From Rhabdophis nuchalis (Eukaryota; Chordata; Lepidosauria; Squamata; Natricidae), in NCBI GenBank assembly GCA_039707465.1, contig CM077646.1, positions 78,888,715-78,952,714 on the forward strand: a DNA stretch of 64,000 bases. The letters are read 5' to 3'. The translations under genes were made by a program, and so were the position numbers. Below the pieces are notes generated by a model. The model saw only the letters and a list, made by a program, of their open reading frames with translations, had not been told where the DNA came from and ran no database searches. Position 1 is the first letter of the stretch. Each line of letters begins with the position of its first letter. Of this stretch, positions 45,946 to 54,225 are shown one piece after another.

Positions 45946-46184
45946 GGGGCCCTAACAGGGTGTTGTGGAACAATTATAGATACTAATCCTCCTGTCTCAG
46001 CTGATGCAATAAGAGAACCTGGCTGGCTGAATGGCTAAAAGCTCTTGCCTGACATGCAATACAACCCCAGTTCGAATTCCAGTAAGGATATGGCTAGCTG
46101 ATGAGAGCTAAAAAGCTCGAAATAGATCTATACTAGTCTCCCTGATTTATTTATTGATCAGCTCATAAAACTAACACATATATT
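45946..46184 (+). mobile_element. tRNA-Val-like SINE carrying a hammerhead, copy 1
   Basis: Order of parts: 5' segment starting ggggccctaacaggg; tRNA-like head with A box tggctgaatgg at 46024-46034, anticodon-arm-like cttgc-ctgacat-gcaat (anticodon position GAC, as in tRNA-Val) and B box near 46069-46079; hammerhead at 46092-46138; AT-rich tail ending near 46184. The A and B boxes are the internal RNA polymerase III promoter. It sits within a decayed L1 ORF2. A separate inverted copy of the tRNA-like head lies just upstream. I do not recognise the family name. Confidence 0.7.
46092..46138 (+). ncRNA. Hammerhead ribozyme motif, SINE copy 1
   Basis: All conserved parts of a type I-like hammerhead are present in order. 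Stem I: ggctag at 46092-46097 pairs with ctagtc at 46133-46138 (6 bp, one G-U). Core CTGATGA at 46098-46104. Stem II: gagct 46105-46109 with agctc 46114-46118, closed by an AAAA loop. GAAA at 46119-46122. Stem III: tag 46123-46125 with cta 46128-46130 and a 2-nt loop, plus the A15.1-U16.1 pair. The cleavage triplet is AUA, so predicted cleavage is between 46132 and 46133. AUA fits the NUH rule, but is usually slower than GUC, and the stem III loop is very short. Activity is inferred, not shown. Confidence 0.75.
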
Positions 46185-46285
46185 AAAAAAAAATTACACA
46201 GCAGAACTCATGGCTTTCTGTCTAGATGGTCTCTGGTGATGAGCCGAAAGGCAGTAAAGGAAACAGTATGCTTCCTCCCTTAATT

Positions 46286-46534
46286 GGGGCCCTAACAGGG
46301 TGTTGTGGAACAATTATAGATACTAATCCTCTTGTCTCAGATGATGCAATAAGAGAACCTGGCTGGCTGAATGGCTAAAGGCTCTTGCCTGACATGCAAT
46401 ACAGCCCCGGTTCGAATCCCAGTAAGGGTATGGCTAGCTGATGAGAGCTAAAAAGCTCGAAATAGATCTATACTAGTCTCCCTGATTTATTTATTGATCA
46501 ACTCATAAAACTAACACACACACACACATATATT
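46286..46534 (+). mobile_element. tRNA-Val-like SINE carrying a hammerhead, copy 2
   Basis: Direct repeat of copy 1 with an offset of exactly 340 bp across the shared length. A box 46364-46374; B box ggttcgaatcc 46409-46419 is a perfect match to the consensus. The tail ends in a CA-rich run. Between the copies, 46185-46285 is an unrelated spacer, so this is not a simple head-to-tail tandem array. Confidence 0.7.
46432..46478 (+). ncRNA. Hammerhead ribozyme motif, SINE copy 2
   Basis: Identical to the first motif over all 47 positions and exactly 340 bp downstream: stem I 46432-46437 with 46473-46478, core 46438-46444, stem II 46445-46449 with 46454-46458, GAAA 46459-46462, stem III 46463-46465 with 46468-46470, predicted cleavage between 46472 and 46473. 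The surrounding SINE copies differ at several sites (for example in the B box), yet the ribozyme segments do not. Confidence 0.75.
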
Positions 46535-47166
46535 GAATAATAAAGATTAATATTGCAGAAACCAGAACTTTTTATTAGGACTTATGGTGAATTAGAAAAT
46601 ATTAATGAAAGTTTAATTTTGTATGTAATAACTTCAGCAAGTTTCTTTCTGAAGGAGAAGACAGGTGGCTCAAAAATGTGAAAAATATATCAAGTAAAAA
46701 GTATATGCACTAAGATGGAAGAGGATTAAAATACCCACAGTGGAGGAATGGTTTGTAAAATTGTCAGAAGTAGCAGAAACAGCAGAACTGACCTGTTTTG
46801 TCAAGGAGAAAGCAACCCGTGTTTTTTTTAAGTTAAACTTTAAAAAAAGAAAAGACTGGAAAACTTTTATGGACTTTTTGCTAATAGAAGAAAAAAGTTC
46901 TAAGTGATTGTGAAAAGACTGTGAAATGATGATTTGTGGATTTAATGTTTGAAAAGGATGAGAATGTAATATGAGTTTGATGGAATTTCTGGAAGAAATA
47001 ACAGGAAGAGGCTATGAATTTGAAAATATCCAATGCAGAGAAAGTAGGAAGTCATTATTTTTCAGAACTTTAACTTTCTTTTTTTCTTTTCTTGCACCTT
47101 TTTCTTTAGATTTGATTTGATTTTACTTAAAATTTGCAATATATATAAATAAGTGAGTATCAGAAA

Positions 47167-47312
47167 TGGGGAATTTGCAGTAACGTTCCCCTGGAGGGGG
47201 AGGGAATGCAGATTTCACAGTATCCTTCCCCTGCCAGGCCTGCCAAGCTATGTCATGCCCACCAAGCCATGCCCACAGAACCAGTAGTACAAAATTTTGA
47301 ATCCCACCACTG
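47167..47312. mobile_element. hAT-type element (CAGAGGTGG group), left end missing
   Basis: Matches the right part of the 20.8 and 57.7 kb copies (gcagtaacgttcccctgg ... accaagccatgcccacag) and ends gaatcccaccactg. Possibly inserted in the L1 3' UTR tail. Confidence 0.7.
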
Positions 47313-47479
47313 GTACAGTGTTATAAGATCTGTTGCACGGAGTAAACTGATTGAAAGATCTTGCTTAGAGTTATGTTTCTGCTCACTTTGTTCTTTGGAA
47401 ACTTTGGAGGCTTAATTATGTCAGGAGAATATAAAAGTAAGTTGAATGAAGTGGGAATGTTTATTTTTTTTAAATCCCA

Positions 47480-47668
47480 TTTTTATTATTTTTATAAGTA
47501 ACTCAAGGCAATGAACATATCTAATTCTCCTTCCTCCTCTTGGTTTTCCCATAAGAACAACCCTGATTGGCTGAGTCACCCCACCAGTTCTGTGATTAAG
47601 GCAGGACTAGAACTCCCAGTCACCTGATTTTTAGCCTGGTGCCTTCTGCACTAGACCAAATTGGTCTA
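47480..47668 (-). mobile_element. tRNA-derived SINE, second family
   Basis: Minus strand: gaccaatttggtctagtgca, ggcaccaggctaaaaatcag, ggactagaactcccag region reversed, tail to a T-rich end on the + strand at 47480. Same family as 10.8 and 60.1 kb. Confidence 0.75.
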
Positions 47669-47671
47669 TTG

Positions 47672-47835
47672 CAGAGGTGGTATTCAGCCGGTTCTCTCCG
47701 GTTTGGGCAAACTGGTAGCAGAAGTTGCACGAGGCTCCGCCTACCCACCCTGATGTAATGCGTGAAGGCACATGCAGAAGGCACATGCACTCACATTTGA
47801 GAACTGGTAGGGAAGGTAAGTGAATCCCACTGCTG
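47672..47835. mobile_element. hAT-type element (CAGAGGTGG group)
   Basis: Starts cagaggtggtattcagcc, ends gaatcccactgctg. Flanks match 5 of 8, so old. Confidence 0.7.
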
Positions 47836-48041
47836 GTCAATTAAATATATAAGTGGTCTGTGGGTTTATAACAAGGTGATAGAATCAAGAATTGAATGGG
47901 TGATGGATGAAAGGGGACTGAGTACAAAAATAAGAGTGAAAGCAAAAAAGGTGATTTATTCTTATAGACACAATAATAAGGGTTGAATGGAAAAGCAACA
48001 TGAAAGAAGAGAAAATAGGTTGAGAGTAAAGGAAAGATTAT

Positions 48042-48255
48042 TGAGCCATGGTGGCGCAGTGGTTAAAATGCAGTACTGCAGGCAGTTCGAGAGGCACCAG
48101 CTCAAGGTTGACTCTGCCTTCCATCATTCTGAGGTGGGTAAAATGAGGACCCAGATTGTTGGGGGCAATTTGCTGACTCTGTTAACAGCTTAGAGAGGGC
48201 TGGAAAGTACTGTGAAGTGGTATATAGTAAGTCTAAGTGCTATTGCTAGTGCTAA
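48042..48255 (+). mobile_element. tRNA-derived SINE
   Basis: Starts gagccatggtggcgcagtgg, then aggtgggtaaaatgaggacc and ctgttaacagcttagagagg, and ends aagtctaagtgctattgcta. The B box region is damaged (gcagttcgagaggcacc). Confidence 0.8.
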
Positions 48256-48414
48256 TGCTTCTTGCATGAAGTTGCAAACTTAGGGAAATTAGAAGGACAC
48301 GACAAATTTAAAGGACAAAAGGGAATGCATGACTCTATATAGGGATGTGGTAAAAATAAAGATAATTCACTGAGTGAATGGCATTAGCATAACCTAATTT
48401 AAGCTTTGTGTCAG

Positions 48415-48945
48415 AATAACAGAAAACAGAGTTGGAAGGGACATTAGACGTCTTCTAGTCCAACCACCTGCTCAGGCAGGAAACCCTATACCATTTCAGA
48501 CAAATGGTTGTCCAATCTCTTCTTAAAAACCTCCAGTGTTGGAGCACCAGCACTTCTAGAGGCAAGTTGTTCCATTGATTGTACTAAGTGCCATAAATTT
48601 TCTCTTTACTTCTAGATTGGTTCTCTCCTTAATTAGTTTCCATCCACTGCTTTTTTTCTGCCTTCAGGTACTTTGGAAAATAGGTTGACCCCCTCTCCTT
48701 TGTGGCAGTCTATAGATATTGGAATACTGCTGTCATATCACCCCTAGTCCTTCTTTTCATTAAACTAGACACACTCAGTTTCTGCAGCTGTTATGTTTTA
48801 GCTCCCAGTTCTCTAATCACCTGTGTTGCTGTTGTTTGCACTTTTTCTAGAGTCTCTACATCTTTTTTAAATTGTGGAGACCAAAACTAGATGCAATAAT
48901 CCAAGTGTGGTCTTACAAAGGCATTATAAATTGGTGTATATTTTC
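48415..48945 (-). mobile_element. CR1-like LINE 3' fragment
   Basis: Same family as 31155-32225. The sequence from gagttggaagggacatt near 48429 to gaccaaaactagatgcaata near 48880-48900 is the reverse complement of the ERVQRRATK ... QWN.LPPEVV coding block. Decayed. Confidence 0.75.
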
Positions 48946-49019
48946 TTTTCTCCTGCTTTTAATTCTTTGCCTTAATGTTTCTTACTCCTTTTCTGCACTC
49001 TGCAGAGGGTTCTTTAACC

Positions 49020-49154
49020 CAGGGTTCTCCAACCTTTGCAACTTTAAGTCTGAAGGACTTCAGTTCCCAGAATTCTCCAGCCAGCAAAGCTGGCTGGAGA
49101 AGTCTGGGAGCGGAAGTCCTTCAGACTTAAAGTTGCAAAGGTTGGAGACCCCTG
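49020..49154. mobile_element. Palindromic hAT-type MITE
   Basis: 135-bp copy of the 13.9 kb subfamily with one changed base at the left end (cagggttctcc). Exact duplications ctttaacc at 49012-49019 and 49155-49162. Confidence 0.95.
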
Positions 49155-49162
49155 CTTTAACC

Positions 49163-50089
49163 CATAAAGGAATAATGTGATGGGTATGTAGATATATATA
49201 GACACAAGAAAACCTCAGACAAATTGTTTGAGAGTTCTCTTTTTGTCAAACCATAAGCATAAAGCATGATTATTACATCCAAGCACTGAGTTTGTGGCAA
49301 TTTCCCCCCCTATTTGGAACACTGATGTTAAAAAGGTTACTATGGAAAGGAGTTCTTCACATTTTGAAAAGCATTGCAGATGATATCTGAAAGTTTCCTT
49401 TTTCATCTACATCCTCAGAAACCAAACTCTACAAAACGTAAGAGATCACAGACTATTCCAGGAGAATCTCATAGTTTCCACCAACCTTTTGACTGTGTAT
49501 TCATTTTTTTATAACATGTGCAAGAAATCAAGTGCAGATGGAATGAAAGAAAACAGTGAATGAATGAATGAATGAATGAATGAATGAATGAGGAAGAGCC
49601 AGAGAAACTGCAGGCGTTTTAAAATATTTATTTGGAGAAAAAGGTTCCACCAAGAAAATGTATAAACAAGATTCTGCCTAGCAAAATCCCTGGAGGATAG
49701 CCAGCATTTGCTTGCATGGAAACCATGCTCAGCAGTCAGAGGCCTCCAGAAAGGGGGAGGGAGGGGGGGGGAGAAACAACCCTTTTCTTACACTGTTCCC
49801 AGAACCAATATGATACCTCTGATGTGCCCACTGGTTGTAATGGACCACAACCACAATCCTCACCCAGTGGGGCCATAATTGGAGCTGCAATCCAAACATG
49901 TTGAAAGAAGCAGGTCAGATGAGTTTTCTCTTTTCTGTTTGGGCGCTCATTGCCCTTCCCCTACAGACACACCTCCTCATTTCAACATCTTGCCAGGGCT
50001 GGTTCTAGATCCTTCTGTGCATCTCCTAGCATCCCCCAGAGCTCCTATTGCTTCTTAGCTTTCAGCCACAGAAGGATGTGGGCTGCAGC
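49163..50089. other. Upstream flank of the CpG island, no gene recognised
   Basis: Contains the GAAT repeat and a G-rich run near 49756-49775. GC content rises toward 50.1 kb. Confidence 0.55.
49556..49590. repeat. (GAAT)n microsatellite
   Basis: About eight GAAT units. Confidence 0.95.
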
Positions 50090-50329
50090 TCCGAAGGAGG
50101 ACATGCGCAACATTTGGCTTCAGCTCGAAGCAAAGCGCACACGCGCTCTCTCTCTCGCTCTCTCTCTCACGCAAACACCCTTGACTTGCAGAAACGCGGA
50201 GGGAGGGAAGGAGGGAGGGGAGGTCGGGGACACACGCTTAGCAACTGAGAAGGGGGAAACCGACTTGCTCTTGGTTCCCCCGCGACGCGGGGCGGATCTA
50301 ACAAGGGCCGCCTCCTCCGAGGCCTTCCC

Positions 50330-50393
50330 ATTGGTTGCTCCAAGATTCCCGTGCCTCCCGGCCGGTCCGTTAAATGGGGCATTATTATAAAGG
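50330..50393 (+). promoter_or_regulatory. Candidate core promoter: inverted CCAAT plus TATA-like box
   Basis: ATTGG (inverted CCAAT) lies at 50330-50334 and TATAAAGG at 50386-50393, about 50 bp apart, at the upstream side of the CpG island. Spacing suits transcription starting near 50415-50425 on the + strand, which would place the splice donor at 50754 at the end of a roughly 335-bp first exon. Motif match only; the start site is inferred. Confidence 0.4.
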
Positions 50394-50417
50394 AAAGCCC
50401 GATTTCGGAAAGGTGGT

Positions 50418-50753
50418 TGAGAGCGCGTGCCGGCAGGCTGGCCCGCGGAAGGGGTTCAACGGGCCACAGGGAGGCGCGCTATTTACGCGAGTGGATTATT
50501 ATTCCTTCCCCAGAACCTCTCCGACGGCGCCCCGCTCCTGCCTGGGTCGCGAGGACAGCGGACGCCGCGCGGAGAACAGGCGCCCCGCAGGACTTGAAAG
50601 GCCGGAGCTTAGACGCAGAGGCGCTGGGGAGGCGGGAGCCTGGCCTCGGAGGGTGGAGGAGGCAAGGACGGCAGAGTTCAGCCGCTGCTTTGCCAGCCTC
50701 CGACCTCCAGCCTCCGCCGCCGGCTCTGAACATGGCTGTCTCCTCTCCTCCGG
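50418..50753 (+). other. Candidate untranslated first exon of WNK2 with a uORF start
   Basis: A near-consensus donor (CGG|gtaagt) follows 50753. The next strong acceptor is at 52028-52029 (pyrimidine-rich tract ending in cctcgcag), 28 nt before the in-frame ATG at 52057 and 121 nt before the preferred start at 52150. Joining them gives a 5' leader with a short upstream ORF that starts at the ATG at 50732, crosses the junction and stops at 52065-52067. The 5' boundary is a guess from the TATA-like box. It could also be an unrelated noncoding transcript. Confidence 0.35.
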
Positions 50754-52029
50754 GTAAGTAACTGTCGGGGAGGCTAGGCTGGCGCATCTCTTTTCGCCCT
50801 GTGGCTGGGCCGCAGGTGAGCCGCCTCCATTGTGCGGCCGGACAGCACCTGCACCCGCTGGGCTGGGGCGAAGCGCCCGCAGTTGCCCCTCCGGCTGCTG
50901 CGGATCGCTCCCGGCGCGCCTCACAGCCGACGCCCGCTCCTTTCTCTTTCTCTCTCTCTCTCTCTCTCGCTGCGGGGACGCGGCAGCGCAGCCTCTCGGC
51001 TCCGTTGCTGCGGTTGCCGGCCTCCCAGCTTGCGTGGCTGGCGCTTATCTAAGGCAGAGATTTCTGAACGAGGAAAAAAGAGCCCCTAGCCGGGCGGGGT
51101 AACACCCCCCCCCCCACCGGCAATTCTAAGAGTAGTAGTTAAGCGTGAACGCTTCGCTTTGGGGCTTGTGTGAGCAAACGCCGAAAGGTGGCTAGTTGGG
51201 GCTTTATTAGCCATATCCGCCTCCTCGGCTTTCAATCACAATATGGCTTTCCGGCGAGGAGCTGCAGTATGACTGAAGTGGGCAAAAGGGGCGGGGGAGG
51301 CGGCCGCCCAGGGTGGCTGGAAGCGGGCCGAGGAGGACGGAGCGCGTGAGCGTCTGGGGGCTTTCAGGCGAGGGTGTGTTCTGCGGGAGGGAGGCCGCCG
51401 GGGGGGAGGGAAAGCCGGCTTGGGAAACCGGGGTTCCCTGAGAAAAGGGCTGGTTGGGAAGGGAGACTTGAGGGAGAGAGAGAGCCGGAGAGGGGCGGGG
51501 ACGCGTTGGAAAGACCCTCCAGAAAGCTGGGTTTCTATGGGGTGCGCCTCGGCGGCCGGTGCCCGGGATTCTTGTTTTGGGGTGTGTGTGTTCTGAACTA
51601 ACCTTAGAAAGGCGGGGCGACCTGCATTTCAGTCGGACAATTCATCCTGGGGTGGAACTGCAGTCGCTCGGTTTCCCTTGAAGACGCTCATCCCCCCTCC
51701 CTCCCCCTCCCTCCCCGCTCCATAAGAGGCTTCCTCGCTCGCGGTCTTTCTAACACTCGCGGAGAAGCAGGCGCCGAAGGGCTCGCATTTTAGCCCTCCG
51801 TTCCCCGCGGGGCGGGGCGGCTGGAGAGGTCGAGGGCGTTCGGAGACAGGCGGGACCGGCCAAGAATTCCCATCTCCGGGGTGCTTTGGCGGGAGGGGAA
51901 GGGAGGAAAGGGCAGCAAAACTCCCGGGGCAGGTGGCGGTCGCCGCCGCCGCCGCCGCCGCCTTCTTGGCCAGGTGAGTTGAGGAGCAACGTCAGATCTG
52001 AGCGCCTTTGCTTTTGTTTTGCCTCGCAG

Positions 52030-52932
52030 CTGCTTCGGCCGAGTTTCCGCACGAGGATGCACCGTGATGACTGCCACAAAGCGGGGACAGCATCTCGGGC
52101 GGCGCGAGCGGCACCATCTTTTCCAGCAGCCGCCGAAAGCTCGGTTGTAATGGAAACTGGGGGCGATGCCAGCACGGCCCCTCCGCGGAGGGGAGGCGGC
52201 GAGTTAGCAACTGCTGGTGTAGCAGAAGCCGCCGGTTTCCAAGCGGCCGCCGCTCGCCCACCGGCTCCTGCGGGGGGAAAGGCTATGAATATGGATGATG
52301 GGCCAGGCAGCGCTAGTCGAGGCGGCGGCGGCGGCGGCGGCGTGGATCCTGCTGCAGTGCCGAAAGGAGGCAGAACCGCGGCCCCCGCCCCCTTTCCCCG
52401 TGTGCCTTACGCCAAAGATCCCAAAACAGTCCACCAGCGCTTTCTGCGGAGGAGTGTGGTGGATTCCGATCAGGAAGAGCCCCCCTTTGAGCCCGCGGAG
52501 CCGGAGCAGCAGCAGCAGCAGCAGCCCAAGAAGATCCTCATCCTCTCCAAAACCAGGCGGATAATCGCGGAGAGGGCGAAAGCGGGGCAGAGACCCGTGG
52601 TGGTGGAGGAGACGCGGCCGGGAGAGGAGCCCGCCGTCCAGGTGAAGGGGGTGGCCGCCGAGAGGCTCCCGGCAGGTGACCAGCCGAAGGAGGGCGGCGG
52701 CAAGGAGGATGCCGGGAAAAAAGAGGTGCCCGAATCTTCCAAGGATCAGAGCAAATCCAAGAAAGAGGAGGCCGAAGAGGAGGAGGAGGAGGCCGATATG
52801 AAAGCGGTGGCCACCTCCCCCGATGGCAGGTTCCTAAAGTTTGATATTGAACTTGGCAGAGGATCTTTCAAAACGGTCTACAAGGGACTCGACATGGAAA
52901 CGTGGGTTGAGGTTGCTTGGTGCGAACTTCAG
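52030..52932 (+). CDS. WNK2: WNK2 first coding exon (N-terminus and start of kinase domain)
   Basis: WNK2 is a serine/threonine kinase of the chloride-sensing WNK-SPAK/OSR1 pathway that controls cation-chloride cotransporters. The preferred start is the ATG at 52150, giving 261 codons up to a splice donor (CAG|gtaagc) after 52932, phase 0, the usual WNK exon 1 boundary after the Cys-Glu-Leu-Gln peptide. Counting from 52150, residues 236-241 (GRGSFK) form the glycine loop with the relocated catalytic lysine K241, and C258 stands where other kinases have the beta-3 lysine. WNK2-like stretches upstream include [26 protein letters not shown] and [18 protein letters not shown], closer to my memory of human WNK2 than of WNK1 or WNK3. 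Low-complexity Gly, Ala, Gln and Glu runs are normal for this N-terminus. The open frame extends back to an ATG at 51886, but a splice acceptor ends at 52029, so that part may be intronic. An in-frame ATG at 52057 is the alternative start. The rest of the gene lies beyond 64000. Confidence 0.93.
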
Positions 52933-53929
52933 GTAAGCGTCAAATGTCTTGTCTGGACTTAAATGCAGTAGGCGCTGGGGGACAAAGTGCATGTGTCATC
53001 TATGAAAGCTTTGCTGGAACAATCTCCACAGTTTATCCTCCCGGAGCTAACTATAGCTCAGTGTTTTCATTGGTTCCATCCTTCCTCTCCCTCCCCTCCT
53101 CCCCACTGCCGGTTATGCATACACACACTCCCCCTAGGATTAACCCCTTATGTTCTGGGATTTACTAAGGGCAAGCTACTTTCCCTTGTTCTGTGCTTGA
53201 GACCAGAAATTTTAGGTCTGCCAAATTATAGGGTCTTTGAATAACCCTTGTTTTTAATTATTATTCTCTGAAATAATTAAAGTAATTATTTTAGAGAAGT
53301 AACAGCATTTATATTGTCATGCTAAGGTATGTACAACTCTTGGGTCTGTTTATTTGCAACCTTTAATTAGGGGAAATGGGAAGTTTGAGGGTAACTTCCA
53401 GATAACTCAAATGTGTTAATGGATGCCAGGATCCATGACTTTTGGTGGATTCAAATTTGGAGAAGTTATGGCTGTTTCCAACACTACTGTGCCCTCCAAC
53501 TATACTTCCCAGAAACCTGTAGGTTGCATGACTCAAGGGAAAATTAGGAGGCCATACCCTCTTTGCTGCTTCCTCTACACCCAGTTTGTTGGTGCCAAGA
53601 CCCAAGAGCAAGTGGCAGGAGAGTGTACCAATTATTGCTTTTGATATGCTTATACGGTGCAAGTGAAGATGGCAATATTTGCTAGCATCATGTCTGTGAC
53701 ACAATAAAGGTAGCTGCTTTGGAATCAAGGTTAAAATTTGAAATATCTTAATGGTGGTGGCAATGAGGTAAGGCTGAGAGCAACTCCAGTGTTTTGGGGA
53801 GCACCATCAGTCAATGGGAGAATTCTCTCTTTCGTTGTAGGGAGGGACTACTGGGGAACATTTCAGGATAGGAATTGGGGAGTGGGGTGGTCTTATTTAT
53901 GGTCCACAGTTCCCTTTGTTCTCCTCACT

Positions 53930-54225
53930 CCAGTGAAGTCACAAAGCAGTTCTGCAGGTCAACTGAGGAGGAAGGAGTGATTTCTGATGTTCCCTGCCAG
54001 CTTCCTGCAAATAATATCAATTTGGAAGCCAGCAGGAAATCAAAATCTGTTAACACTGTTCTTTTGCCCACCCATAGCCATTCCATTACTTTCCTTCTCC
54101 CAGCAAAGTAGCAGGCAGTTCTGCTGGTCAGCCAAACAAGAGAAATGATTTCCAGTGGTCCCTGCCAGCTTCCCACAAGCAAAGTCAATGGAGAAGCCAG
54201 TAGGAAATCAGAAGTTACTCCTGCT
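53930..54225. repeat. Diverged tandem duplication in WNK2 intron 1
   Basis: Two units about 170 bp apart share, in order, gcagttctgc.ggtca, then ccctgccagcttcc, then ggaagccag(c/t)aggaaatca (53944-54050 and 54114-54215). I do not recognise the repeat family. Confidence 0.7.

Larger units (their letters stand above)
45420..47110 (+). pseudogene. Decayed L1 ORF2 C-terminal region, split by SINEs
   Basis: 45420-45835 and 46550-46920 give broken L1 ORF2-like peptides on the + strand. The first has RYGWYTPPKKLSKMYK near 45716-45763 and then a YEKHEQTFYHVW stretch resembling the C-terminal Cys-rich segment. The second has KIPTVEEWFVKLSEVAETAELT near 46725-46790, then KDWKTFMDFL. Stops and frameshifts interrupt both. 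The block at 45840-46540 (microsatellite, inverted SINE head, two hammerhead SINEs) was inserted later. 46920-47150 is probable L1 3' UTR. Confidence 0.7.
50090..52050 (+). promoter_or_regulatory. WNK2: CpG-rich WNK2 promoter region
   Basis: Base composition changes abruptly near 50.1 kb from AT-rich to GC- and CpG-rich and returns to AT-rich just after the coding exon. GC boxes (GGGGCGGGG-type) are visible near 51288-51297, 51491-51500 and 51809-51820, and a GCC trinucleotide run lies at about 51941-51962. This is the expected picture of a CpG-island promoter for WNK2; no other gene in the window could use it in the + direction. Confidence 0.75.

Noticed and set aside
46024..46090. Functional tRNA-Val gene
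   Set aside because: A and B boxes and an anticodon-like arm are present, but the acceptor stem does not pair and the same unit occurs twice as a SINE head.
46215..46250. Third hammerhead-like core in the spacer (ggtgatgagccgaaaggcag)
   Set aside because: It has TGATGA and a GCC/GGC stem with a GAAA loop, but the leading C of the core and the second GAAA box are not present in the right places, and no stem I or III pairs. Kept only as a possible decayed relic.
1..50000. Exons of genes expected near WNK2 (such as NINJ1 or FAM120A neighbours)
   Set aside because: No splice-flanked frame with a recognisable peptide from these genes was found upstream of the promoter.
50351..52742. Many long ORFs on both strands of the CpG island
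   Set aside because: GC-rich DNA has few stop codons; only the WNK2 frame shows recognisable protein motifs.
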